Shown here: positions 27,940-38,000 of the stretch, in pieces
Numbering within the stretch: position 1 is the stretch's first letter
Layout of the letters: every line of letters starts with the position of its first letter
Source of the DNA: Hymenobacter nivis
GTDB lineage: Bacteria; Bacteroidota; Bacteroidia; Cytophagales; Hymenobacteraceae
NCBI RefSeq assembly: GCF_006439025.1
Contig: NZ_RCYZ01000010.1
Location: 1-64,000 of the forward strand
Direction of reading: 5' to 3'
Length of the DNA stretch: 64,000 bases
Notes under the pieces: model-generated
Database searches by the model: none
The model's input: the letters and a program-made list of their open reading frames with translations, nothing else
What the model was told of the DNA's origin: nothing
Made by a program: the position numbers and the translations under genes

Positions 27940-30900
27940 ATGGATGCTATTATCCTCGATGGCCCCGGGACGGGCGAGCCACTGCCGCCCCCGCGGCGGG
28001 TACACCACCTGTTTGAGCAGACCGCGGCGGCCTACGCCGGCCGCGTAGCCGTCGTTTTTGGGGCCGATTCCCTCACCTACCAGCAGCTGAACGACCGGGC
28101 CGACCGCCTCTGCCAAGCCGTGCTGCACCACGCGCCCGCCGCCGAATTTGTGGGCGTGAGCGCCGCCCGCAGCCTGGAAATGGTGGTGGGCATGCTGGCC
28201 ATTTTGAAGGCCGGCAAGGCCTACCTGCCCCTCGACCCCACGTACCCCGAGGAGCGGCTCCGCCAAATTGTGGCCGGCTCGGGCCTGGGGGCCTGCGTGG
28301 TGCCCGCCGCGGGCGCGGCCCTGCTGGCGGGGCTGGGGCTGCACATCATCGCCGCCGATGCCGACGCCCCTGCGGTACCGGCCGGGCGCCCCACGGCCGA
28401 CAACCCCACGGCGTGCGTGCTCTACACCTCGGGCTCGACGGGCCAGCCGAAGGGCGTGTGCATGCCCCACGAGGGGCTGTTGCAGCTTATGGACTGGCAA
28501 ATGGCGCACAACCAGGCCCAGCCGGGGCTGAACACGCTGCAATTTTGCCACCTCACCTTCGATGTGTCGTTTTTGGAGGTACTGCTGCCGCTGGCCAGCG
28601 GCGGCACGGTGCACCTGATCGATAACACTTACCGGCTCGATGCGGGCCAGCTGCTGGCCTACCTGCGCCGCCACCGCATTCACCGCGCCTACCTGCCCTA
28701 CGTGGCCCTGCAATACCTGGCCGAGGCGGCCACGGCCGAGCAGCTGTTTCCCGACGACCTGCGCGAGGTCATCATCGGCGGCGAGCAGCTCAAGATCACG
28801 CCGCAGATCCGGGGGCTGTTTGGGGCCCTGCCGGGCTGCACGCTCATGCACGTGTACGGCCCGGCCGAGGGCAGCATTTGGGTAACGGAAAACAAGCTCC
28901 CCGCCGACCCGGCCACCTGGCCCGACATCCCGCACATGGGCTGGCCCATCGTGGACGCCGAGCTACTGATTTTGGACGAGGACCTGCAGCTGCAACCCGC
29001 CGGGGCCGGGGGCGAGGTGTGCATTGCCGGCCGGGCGCTGGCGGCGGGCTACCTCCGCCAGCCCGAATTGACGGCCGAACGCTTCATCACCTGGGCCCAC
29101 CCGCAGCGGGGGCCCCTCCGCATTTACCGCACCGGCGACATGGCCCGCTACCGGCCCGACGGGGCCCTGGAGTTTTTGGGCCGGCGCGACGACCAGGTGA
29201 AAATCCGGGGCAACCGCGTGGAGCTGGGCGAGATTGAGGTGGCCCTGAACCGCCTCGCCGCCCTGCGCGAATCGGTGGTGGTGATGCGCCCGGGGCCCGG
29301 CGGCCAGAAGCAGGTGGTGGCCTACCTGGTGGCCACCGATGCGCCCGACGACGCGGCCATCCGGCAGGCCCTGGCCCGCACCCTGCCCGACTACATGCAG
29401 CCCGGGGCCCTTGTCTGGCTCGATGCCCTGCCGCGCACCATCAGCGACAAGGTGGACAAAAAGCTACTGCCCACCCCCACCCAGCAGCGGACCGCCACGG
29501 CGGGGCCCTACCGCGCCCCCCGCACGCCCCTCGAAACCCTCGTGGTGGAGGCGTGGGCGGGCTTTTTGCAGCTTGACCGGGTGGGCGTGGACGACAACTT
29601 TTTTGAGCTGGGCGGCAACTCGCTGCTGGCGCAAAAAACGGTGGCTGCCCTCAAGCAGCAGCAGCACGTGCTGCCCATCACCAAGCTCTACCAGTACCCC
29701 ACCGCCGCCGGCCTGGCCCGCTACCTGGGGGCCCCGGCCGCGGCCCCGACGGCTGTGCTGGCGGAGGCGACGGCGCTCCGCCCCGCTGATGGGGGCCCTA
29801 CCGAAGTGGCCGTGGTGGGCATGGCCGGGCGGTTTCCGGGGGCCCCCAGCGTGGCGGCGCTGTGGGAAGTGCTGCGCGAAGGCCGCGAAACGACCCGCTT
29901 TTTCAGCCCCGACGAGCTGGACGCCAGCATCCCGGCGGCCGTCAAAAACGACCCGCTCTACGTGCCAGCCCGCGGCGTCCTTGCGAACGTTGACCAGTTC
30001 GACGCCGGCTTCTTTGGCCTCCCGCCCAAGCTGGCCGAGGCCATGGACCCGCAGCAGCGCATCTTCTTGGAAATTGCCTGGGAGGCCCTGGAGCAAACCG
30101 GCCACCTGCCCGCGCAATACGCCGGCCGCGTGGGCGTATTTGCCGGCGTCGGCCACAACACGTATTTTTTGAACAATGTGTGGGGCAACCCGGCGGCCGG
30201 CTCCGTGGGCAGCTTCCAGGCGATGCTGGCCAATGAGAAGGACTACGTGGCTACCCGCACCGCCTACCAGCTCGACCTGAAAGGGCCGGCGGTGAGCGTG
30301 CACGCGGCCTGCTCTACCTCGCTGCTGGCCATTGCCCAGGCCGTGCAGAGCATCCGCAGCGGGCAGTGCGAGGTGGCGCTGGCGGGCGGGGCCAGCGTCA
30401 CGGCCCCCGTGCGCAGCGGCCATTTGTACCAGGAAGGCTCGATGCTGAGCGCCGACGGCCACTGCCGCCCGTTCAGCGCCGACGCCCGGGGCACGGTGTT
30501 CAGCGACGGGGCCGGGGTGGTGGTGCTGAAGGACGCCGCCGCCGCCCGCCGCGACGGCGACACGGTGTACGCCCTCATCAAGGGCATCGGGGTGAATAAC
30601 GACGGCGGCGGCAAGGGCAGCTTCACGGCCCCCAACGCCGACGGGCAGGCCGGCGCCATCCGCATGGCCCTGGCCGACGCGGGCGTGGCCCCGGCCACCC
30701 TCACCTACGTGGAGGCCCACGGCACGGCCACCCCCGTGGGCGACCCCATCGAAATGGAAGGCTTAACTAGCGCGTTTGGCCAGCAGGCCGAGCGGCAGTT
30801 TTGCGCCCTGGGCTCCATTAAGAGCAACCTGGGCCACCTCACGGCCGCGGCCGGCGTGGCGGGCTTCATCAAAACCGCCCTGGCCCTGCACCACCGCCAA

Positions 30901-33900
30901 ATTCCGGCCTCGCTGGGCTACGCCGCCCCCAACCCACTCATCGACTTCGCCAGCAGCCCGTTTTTCGTGAACACGGCGCTGGCCGACTGGCCCGCGGGCG
31001 CGGGGCCCCGGCGGGCGGGCGTCAGCTCGTTTGGCGTGGGCGGCACCAACGTGCACGTAATAGTAGAAGAAGCAGGGCCCCCGGCCGCCGCCCCCGGGGC
31101 CGCCGCCCCGGCCCGCCCGGCCGAGCTGGTGGTGTGGTCGGCCAAATCGGCCGCCAGCCGCGAGGCCTACGCCCAGCACCTGGCTGAGACACTGGCCGCA
31201 CCCGACGCACCGGCCCTGGCCGACGTGGCCTTTACGCTGCCCACCACCCGGGCCCCGTTTGCGCACCGCCGGTTTGCGGTGGCCGCCGACGGGCCCGCGC
31301 TGCGGGCGCAGCTACACGCGCCGGCCGCCGCCGGCACCGCCGCCGCGCTAGCGGGGGCCCCGGGCGACTTGTTTTTTCTGTTTCCGGGCCAGGGCGCGCA
31401 ATATGTGGGCATGGGCCGCGAGCTGTACGACCACGAGCCCACCTACCGGGCGGCGGTGGACGAGTGCGCCGCCCTGCTGGGGCCCCACCTGCCCGCCGAC
31501 TTGCGCACGGTGCTGTTTGCCGAATCCGGCGACGCGGATGCGGAGGCCCGCCTGCGCGACACCCGCTATGCCCAGCCGGCGCTGTTTGTGACCGAGTACG
31601 CCCTGGCGCGGCTGTGGGCCAGCTGGGGCGTGGTGCCCACCGGCTACTGCGGCCACAGCGTGGGCGAGTTTGTGGCCGCCCACCTGGCCGGCGTGTTCTC
31701 GCTGGCCGATGCGCTGGCGCTGGTGGCCGCCCGGGGCCGGTTGGTGGGCGCGCTACCCGGCGGCGGCATGCTGTCGGTGCGGCTGGCGGCGGGCCCGCTC
31801 GCCGCCATGCTGCCCGCGGGCTTGTCGGTGGCCGCCGTCAACGGCCCGGCCGCGGCGGCGGTGGCGGGGCCCAGCGAGGCGGTGGCAGCCTTCGCCCAAA
31901 TGCTTGATGCGCAGGATGTTCCGAACCGGGCACTGGCCACCAGCCACGCCTTCCACTCGGCCATGATGGACCCCGCGGTGGAGGCCTTCCGGCACGCCGT
32001 GGCCGCTGTGCCGCTGCACCGCCCCCAAAAGCCGGTGGCCTCCACCGTGAGCGGCACCTGGCTGACCGACGCCCAGGCCACCGACCCCGATTACTGGGCC
32101 GGCCACCTGCGGCACACCGTGCAGTTCGCCCCCGCGCTCGATACTCTGCTTGCAGAGCAGCAGCCCATTTTATTGGAAGTGGGCCCCGGCCACGTGCTGG
32201 CCGCCCTGGCCCAGCAGCAGCTGGGCGGCCGGCCGGCCACCGTGCTCGCCAGCCTGAAAAGAGGCCCGGGACTCCACCCCGAGTACCGCGCGCTCTTGGG
32301 GGCCCTGGGCCAGCTCTGGCTCCGCGGCGTGGCCCCCGACTGGACCGCCGTGCACGCCGGGCGGCACCCGCGCCGCGTGCCGCTACCCCCTTACGCCTTC
32401 GACCGCAAGCCCTGCTGGCTGGCACCCGTGGCGGCACCCGTGGCGGCACCCGTGGCGGCACCCGTGGCGGCACCCGTGGCGGCACCCGTGGCGGCACCCG
32501 TGGCGGCACCCGTGGCGGCACCCGCTACCTTATCCCCTCCCCCTGCGCCGCCCGTGGTTTTGGCGGCTGGGGGCCCTATTTCTTCTACCCCGTTGGCTAT
32601 TCCTATGCGCAAATCTATACTACTCACCACGCTCAGCGAAGTGCTGGAAGACACCTCGGGCATCGAAATGGCCGGCGTTTCGCCCGACCTCTCGTTCCTG
32701 GAAATTGGCTTCGACTCGCTGCTGATTACCCAGCTGGCCATCACCCTCAAAAAGCAGTTTGGCCTGCCCATCACCTTCCGGCAGCTCAACGAAAGCTACG
32801 CCACCCCCAACCAGCTGGCCGACTACCTCGACCAGGCCCTGCCCCCCGCCGCGTACCAGCCCGCGGCGGCTCCGCCCCCCGTGGCCACTACCCCAGCACC
32901 CGTAGCCACCGCGCCGGCACCCGTGGCGGCAGGGCCCCCGGCGCCGCAGTTTGCGGCCCCCGCTCCGGTGGCCTTCGCCCCGCTGGCCGGGGCGGGCCCC
33001 GACTCGGCCCTGGGCCTAATGGCCCAGCAGCTGCAGATTTTGGCCAAGCAGATGGCTTTGCTGCAAGGCGCTGCCCCGGTGGCCCCGGCCCCTTTGCCCG
33101 CACCCGTCCCGGTGGCAGCAGCCCCGGCCATTGTGCCGGCCCTGGGGGCCCCGGGGGCCGCGCCGCAAATCACGGCCGAAGAAGCGGTGGAAATCAAGAA
33201 GCCTTTCGGGGCTTCGCCGCGCATTGAGAAGCAGGCCAGCCAGCTCACCGGGCAGCAGCAGGCTTTTCTGCGCGACCTCACCGCCCGCTACACCCAGAAA
33301 ACCAAGGCCAGCAAGGCCTACACGCAGCAACACCGCTCGCGCATGGCCGACCCGCGCGTGGTGTCGGGCTTCCGCCCCCTCACCAAGGAGCTGGTGTACC
33401 CGCTGGTGGTTGACCGCTCAAAGGGCAGCAAGCTCTGGGACCTCGACGGCAACGAGTACCTCGACGTACTGAACGGGTTCGGCTCGTGCATGTTCGGCCA
33501 CCAGCCGGCCTTCATTGCCGAGGCGCTGCACGCGCAAATTGAGCGCGGCTACGAGGTGGGGCCCCAGCACGCGCTGGCGGGCGAAGTGAGCGACTTGCTC
33601 TGCGAGTTCACCGGGGCCGACCGCGTGGCCCTGTGCAGCACCGGCTCGGAGGCCGTGCTCGGGGCCATGCGCATTGCCCGCACCGTCACGGGCCGCTCGC
33701 TGGTGGTGGCCTTTACGGGCTCCTACCACGGCATCGTCGACGAGGTGCTGGTGCGCGGCACCAAGGCCCTGAAGTCGTTTCCGGCCGCGGCGGGCATCAT
33801 GCCCGAGTCGGTGCAAAACATGCTCATCCTCGACTACGGCACCGACGAGAGCATGCGCATCATCGCAGATCGGGCCGATGAGCTGGCCGCCGTGCTGGTG

Positions 33901-34752
33901 GAGCCCGTGCAGAGCCGCCGGCCCGAGTTCCAGCCCGTGGAGTACCTACGGCAGCTGCGCACCGTGACGGCGGCGGCGGGCACGGTGCTCATTTTCGACG
34001 AAATCATCACCGGCTTCCGCCTGCACCCCGGCGGCGCCCAGGCCCTGTTCGGCATCCGGGCCGACCTGGCCACCTACGGCAAGGTGGTGGGCGGCGGGCT
34101 GCCCATCGGCATCATCGCCGGCAAGCGCGAGCTGATGGACGCCCTCGATGGTGGGGCCTGGCAGTACGGCGACGCCTCGGTGCCCGAAGTGGGGGTGACG
34201 TACTTCGCCGGCACCTTCGTGCGCCACCCGCTGGCCCTGGCCGCGGCCCGGGCCTCGCTGCTGCACCTCAAGGCCCAGGGCCCCGCCTTCCAGGAGGCCC
34301 TTACGGCCAAAGCCGCCCGTTTGGCCGGCCTGCTCAACCCGGTTTTTGCCCAGCAGCAGCTGCCCTTCTTCGTAGCCCAGTTCGGCTCGTTCTGGAAAAT
34401 CAAGTTTCGCGAAGAAATTCCTTACAGCGAACTCATGTTCACGCTGTTGCGCGAAAAAGGCCTGCACATCTGGGACGGCTTCCCGTGCTTCATGACCGAG
34501 GCCCACACCGACGCCGACGTGGCCTTGGTTGCCGAGCTGCTACTGGACGCCGTGCGCGCCATGCAGGACGCCGGGTTCTTCCCGGCCGCTCCGGCGGCGG
34601 CCCCGGTGCTGGCTGCGCACAGCCCCGCCCTGGCCCTCAACCAGCCCCCGGTGCCGGGGGCCCGCCTCGGCCGCGACCGCAACGGCAACCCCGCGTGGTT
34701 CCTGGCCGACGGCCGAGCCGGGGAGTACACTCAGATTGACGTGAGCCAATAA
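27940..34752 (+). CDS. Hybrid NRPS-PKS synthetase, A-T-KS-AT-ACP-aminotransferase
   Basis: 2270 residues. Adenylation domain about 20-530 (YTSGSTGQPKG near 162, GELGEIE-type hinge, NGK-equivalent SDKVDK); thiolation site Ser561 (LGGNSL); ketosynthase about 620-1045 with Cys791, His927 and His966; acyltransferase about 1140-1430 with Ser1240 (GHSVGE) and HAFHS at 1336-1340, which predicts malonyl-CoA; an APVA repeat hinge at 1495-1526; ACP Ser1593 (EIGFDSL); Pro/Ala linker; class III PLP aminotransferase about 1750-2215 with Asp2020 and Lys2048 (TYGKVVGGG). No KR, DH or ER is present. The line should load an amino acid, extend it by two carbons and turn the beta-ketone into an amine. The 30-residue tail (PPVPGARLGRDRNGNPAWF) looks like the linker that normally precedes a C domain. 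Confidence 0.93.
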   Translation: MDAIILDGPGTGEPLPPPRRVHHLFEQTAAAYAGRVAVVFGADSLTYQQLNDRADRLCQAVLHHAPAAEFVGVSAARSLEMVVGMLAILKAGKAYLPLDPTYPEERLRQIVAGSGLGACVVPAAGAALLAGLGLHIIAADADAPAVPAGRPTADNPTACVLYTSGSTGQPKGVCMPHEGLLQLMDWQMAHNQAQPGLNTLQFCHLTFDVSFLEVLLPLASGGTVHLIDNTYRLDAGQLLAYLRRHRIHRAYLPYVALQYLAEAATAEQLFPDDLREVIIGGEQLKITPQIRGLFGALPGCTLMHVYGPAEGSIWVTENKLPADPATWPDIPHMGWPIVDAELLILDEDLQLQPAGAGGEVCIAGRALAAGYLRQPELTAERFITWAHPQRGPLRIYRTGDMARYRPDGALEFLGRRDDQVKIRGNRVELGEIEVALNRLAALRESVVVMRPGPGGQKQVVAYLVATDAPDDAAIRQALARTLPDYMQPGALVWLDALPRTISDKVDKKLLPTPTQQRTATAGPYRAPRTPLETLVVEAWAGFLQLDRVGVDDNFFELGGNSLLAQKTVAALKQQQHVLPITKLYQYPTAAGLARYLGAPAAAPTAVLAEATALRPADGGPTEVAVVGMAGRFPGAPSVAALWEVLREGRETTRFFSPDELDASIPAAVKNDPLYVPARGVLANVDQFDAGFFGLPPKLAEAMDPQQRIFLEIAWEALEQTGHLPAQYAGRVGVFAGVGHNTYFLNNVWGNPAAGSVGSFQAMLANEKDYVATRTAYQLDLKGPAVSVHAACSTSLLAIAQAVQSIRSGQCEVALAGGASVTAPVRSGHLYQEGSMLSADGHCRPFSADARGTVFSDGAGVVVLKDAAAARRDGDTVYALIKGIGVNNDGGGKGSFTAPNADGQAGAIRMALADAGVAPATLTYVEAHGTATPVGDPIEMEGLTSAFGQQAERQFCALGSIKSNLGHLTAAAGVAGFIKTALALHHRQIPASLGYAAPNPLIDFASSPFFVNTALADWPAGAGPRRAGVSSFGVGGTNVHVIVEEAGPPAAAPGAAAPARPAELVVWSAKSAASREAYAQHLAETLAAPDAPALADVAFTLPTTRAPFAHRRFAVAADGPALRAQLHAPAAAGTAAALAGAPGDLFFLFPGQGAQYVGMGRELYDHEPTYRAAVDECAALLGPHLPADLRTVLFAESGDADAEARLRDTRYAQPALFVTEYALARLWASWGVVPTGYCGHSVGEFVAAHLAGVFSLADALALVAARGRLVGALPGGGMLSVRLAAGPLAAMLPAGLSVAAVNGPAAAAVAGPSEAVAAFAQMLDAQDVPNRALATSHAFHSAMMDPAVEAFRHAVAAVPLHRPQKPVASTVSGTWLTDAQATDPDYWAGHLRHTVQFAPALDTLLAEQQPILLEVGPGHVLAALAQQQLGGRPATVLASLKRGPGLHPEYRALLGALGQLWLRGVAPDWTAVHAGRHPRRVPLPPYAFDRKPCWLAPVAAPVAAPVAAPVAAPVAAPVAAPVAAPVAAPATLSPPPAPPVVLAAGGPISSTPLAIPMRKSILLTTLSEVLEDTSGIEMAGVSPDLSFLEIGFDSLLITQLAITLKKQFGLPITFRQLNESYATPNQLADYLDQALPPAAYQPAAAPPPVATTPAPVATAPAPVAAGPPAPQFAAPAPVAFAPLAGAGPDSALGLMAQQLQILAKQMALLQGAAPVAPAPLPAPVPVAAAPAIVPALGAPGAAPQITAEEAVEIKKPFGASPRIEKQASQLTGQQQAFLRDLTARYTQKTKASKAYTQQHRSRMADPRVVSGFRPLTKELVYPLVVDRSKGSKLWDLDGNEYLDVLNGFGSCMFGHQPAFIAEALHAQIERGYEVGPQHALAGEVSDLLCEFTGADRVALCSTGSEAVLGAMRIARTVTGRSLVVAFTGSYHGIVDEVLVRGTKALKSFPAAAGIMPESVQNMLILDYGTDESMRIIADRADELAAVLVEPVQSRRPEFQPVEYLRQLRTVTAAAGTVLIFDEIITGFRLHPGGAQALFGIRADLATYGKVVGGGLPIGIIAGKRELMDALDGGAWQYGDASVPEVGVTYFAGTFVRHPLALAAARASLLHLKAQGPAFQEALTAKAARLAGLLNPVFAQQQLPFFVAQFGSFWKIKFREEIPYSELMFTLLREKGLHIWDGFPCFMTEAHTDADVALVAELLLDAVRAMQDAGFFPAAPAAAPVLAAHSPALALNQPPVPGARLGRDRNGNPAWFLADGRAGEYTQIDVSQ
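32422..32517 (+). repeat. Eight perfect 12-bp tandem repeats inside the synthetase
   Basis: GCACCCGTGGCG is repeated eight times without a mismatch, encoding (Ala-Pro-Val-Ala)8 between the AT and ACP domains. Changes in copy number keep the frame and would only alter hinge length. Confidence 0.95.
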
Positions 34753-34956
34753 GCAGGCCACGCCTGGGGTCCCAGTGCCGTGCACGGCTTGGCGCGGCTA
34801 GGGGCACCAGGCGTGGGCAATGCGGCAATGCCCAGCTAGTCCCCATCATAACGGCTTTATTCTTAGAACGTCAGCGCAATCATGTGCTAATTAAAATAAT
34901 ATAATTGATAGCTATTTTTAAATAGTTCAATCTTAATTGATTCTTCACTGAATCAT

Positions 34957-34969
34957 AGCCTATTTTATT
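34957..34969 (+). promoter_or_regulatory. AGCCTATTTTATT motif, copy 3
   Basis: Lies 39 bases before the NRPS start, in the AT-rich 256-base gap between the two synthetase genes. This gap suggests that the second gene has its own promoter. Confidence 0.5.
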
Positions 34970-35008
34970 ACAGCAATTGCCGGACAGCGCAACCTATCCG
35001 CCCGCACT

Positions 35009-38000
35009 ATGGAAGTACTCGATACCTGGAATATCCTTGATTTTGACCCTTTTGCTGGGCCGGAAATTGTGCGGCTCGCGCCGTTGACGGAACCGCAGGC
35101 CGAAATCTGGGCCGCGTGCCTGGTGGGCGGCGACGACGCCAACCGCGCCTACAACGAAGCGGTGGCCCTGCGCCTGACCGGGCCCCTCGACCGCCCGGCC
35201 CTGCAACGGGCCCTCGACGCACTGGTGGCGCAACACGAAGCCCTGCGCGCCACCTTCAGCGCCGACGGCCGGCACCTGTGTATTCTGACCCCCGAGCCGC
35301 TGCCCCTCGCCTGCCACGACCTCACCGCGCAAACGCCGGCCGAGCAGCGCCAGTGGCTGGCCGCGCACGCCCGCCAGGAGGTGCTGCACGTGTTCAGCCT
35401 CACCGCGGGGCCTCTGCTGCGGGTGAGCCTGGCGGCGCTCTCGGATACCGACCACTGCCTCACCCTCACGGCCCACCACATCGTGTGCGACGGGTGGTCC
35501 ATCGGCGTGATGCTCCAGGATTTGGGCCAGCTCTACTCGGCGTATGCCCAGCAGATGCTACCGTTTTTGCCCGCCCCGCCCACCTTTAGCAGCTACGCCG
35601 CCGAGCAGGCCGCGTTCTACCAAAGCGCCGATTACGGCCGCGTCGAGCAGTTTTGGGTGGAGCAGTACCGGGGCCCCGTGCCGGTGCTCGACGTGCCCAC
35701 GGATTTCCCCCGGCCCGCCGCCCGCACCTACGCCAGCCGCCGCCAAGACTACCCACTGCCGCCCCCGCTGCTGGGGGCCCTCAAGCAGATGGGGCAAAAG
35801 GCCGGGTGCAGCTTTGTAACCACGCTGCTGGCTGGCTTCGAAGTGTTTATGCACCAGCTCACCGGCCAAACCGACCTCGTGGTGGGGCTACCGGCGGCCG
35901 GCCAGGCCCCCTTAGGGGCCACCCGCCTGGTGGGCCACTGCGTGAACCTGCTGCCGCTGCGCAGCCGCCCCACCGGCGAACTACGGTTTGTGGACTACCT
36001 AAAACAGCGCAAAGCGGCCCTCTTCGACGCCTACGACCACCAGGCCCTGACGTTTGGCAGCCTGCTCAAGAAGCTGCCGGTGGCCCGGGGCGGGGGCCGG
36101 CTGCCGCTGGTGCCGGTGGTGTTCAACATCGACCTGGGCCTGGGCGACGGGGTGGCCTTCCACGGCCTTACCCACGCGCTCAGCAGCCTGCCGCGGGCCT
36201 ACGAAAACTTCGAACTGTTTGTGAACGCCAGCGGCTCGGCATCGGCCATGACCGTGGAATGGTCGTACAACGCGGCCCTCTTCGAGCCGGCCACCATCGA
36301 CCAGCTGATGGCCCGCTTCGAGCAGCTGCTCAGCGAAATAGCCGAAAACCCGAACGTCCGGCTCCGCGACCTGCGCGCGCCCCTGGCCCCGGCCTACGCC
36401 GCCCTGAACGCCACCGCCCAGCCCTACCCCGCCACCCAAACCCTGCACCAGCTGGTGGCCACCCAGGCCCGGGCCACGCCCACCAAAACCGCCGTGCAGT
36501 GCGGCCCCGCCGCGCTCACTTACCAGCAGCTGGAAGGCCAGGCCAACCAGCTGGCCCACTACCTGCTGGTGCAGGGCGTGCAGCCAGGCGACGTGGTGGC
36601 GCTGGTGGCCGACCGCTCGCCCGCCCTGCTGGTCGTGCTGCTGGCCATCGTGAAGTGCGGGGCCGCCTATTTGCCCCTCGACCCGGTGTACCCGCCTGAT
36701 CGCATCGCCTACATGCTGGCCGATTCGCAGGCCCGGGTACTCATCGCCTCGGCCCGGCTCCGCCACGATTTTGGGGCCCCGGCGCAGGTGCTCGTGCTGG
36801 AAGAAATTCTGGCCGCCCTGCCCAATTACCCCGACCAAGCCCCGGCGGTGCCCGTGGCGAGCGAGCAGCTGGCCTACGTACTCTACACGTCGGGCTCGAC
36901 GGGCCAGCCTAAGGGCGTGCAGGTGACGCACCGCAACGTGGTCAATTTTCTGTGCAGCATGCAGCAGGTGCCAGGCCTGGAATCTACAGATAAGCTCTTG
37001 GCCGTAACCACCGTATCGTTCGACATTGCCGGCCTGGAGCTCTTCCTGCCGCTCGTGACTGGGGCCACGGTGGTACTAGCCGAGGCGGCCGAGGCCCGCG
37101 ACGGCCACCTGCTGTTGCAGCTGCTCGAAACTGCGGGCATCACCGCCATGCAGGCCACCCCCGCCACCTGGCAAATGCTGCTGGATGCCGGCTGGTCCCG
37201 CCCGCTGCCCCTCAAGGCCCTGTGCGGCGGCGAGGCCCTGCCCGCCGAGCTGGCCCGGCAGCTGCTGCCCCGCTGCCAATCGCTCTGGAACCTGTACGGC
37301 CCCACCGAAACCACCATTTGGTCGGCCGTCAAGCAAATTACCGACCCGGCCGCCGCCATCACCATCGGCCACCCCATCGCCAATACCCAGTTTTACGTCG
37401 TCGACGAAAACCTGCGCCCCGTGAAGCCCGGCGCGGTGGGCGAGCTGCTCATCGGCGGCGACGGCGTGACCAGCGGCTACCTGCACAAGCCCGCGCTGAC
37501 GCACGACCGCTTCATTGCCAACCCGTTCGGGGCCCCGGGCGGGGCCCTGCTCTACCGCACCGGCGACCTGGGCAAGCTCCTGCCCACCGGCGAATTGCAG
37601 TGCCTGGGCCGGCTCGACCAGCAGGTGAAGCTGCGGGGCTACCGCATCGAGCTGGGCGAAATCGAGCACGCCCTGGCCGCCATCGACGGCATCAAGGCCG
37701 CGGTGGTGGTGGCGGGGGCCCCCAACACCCCCCAGGCCCACCTGCACGCCCACGTCCTCGCCGACGACAACTGGCTGCCCAGCGACCTCGACACCCGGCT
37801 CAATGCCTGGAAAAAGGTATTGCACAAGCAGTTGCCGGCCTACATGGTGCCGGCCCGGTTCACCATCCAGCCCGCTTTCCCGCTCACTGCCAACGGCAAA
37901 ATCGACCGCCTGGCCCTGGCCAGCGTAGCGGGGCCTATGCCCGCCCCCACCCCCGGCCTCCCGGAGGCGGCACCCACCAAAGTGAGCTATGTCGGCCCGC

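Noticed and set aside
32422..32517. Tandem repeat considered as a CRISPR-like array
   Set aside because: Units are only 12 bases without spacers, and it is in frame within a synthetase gene.
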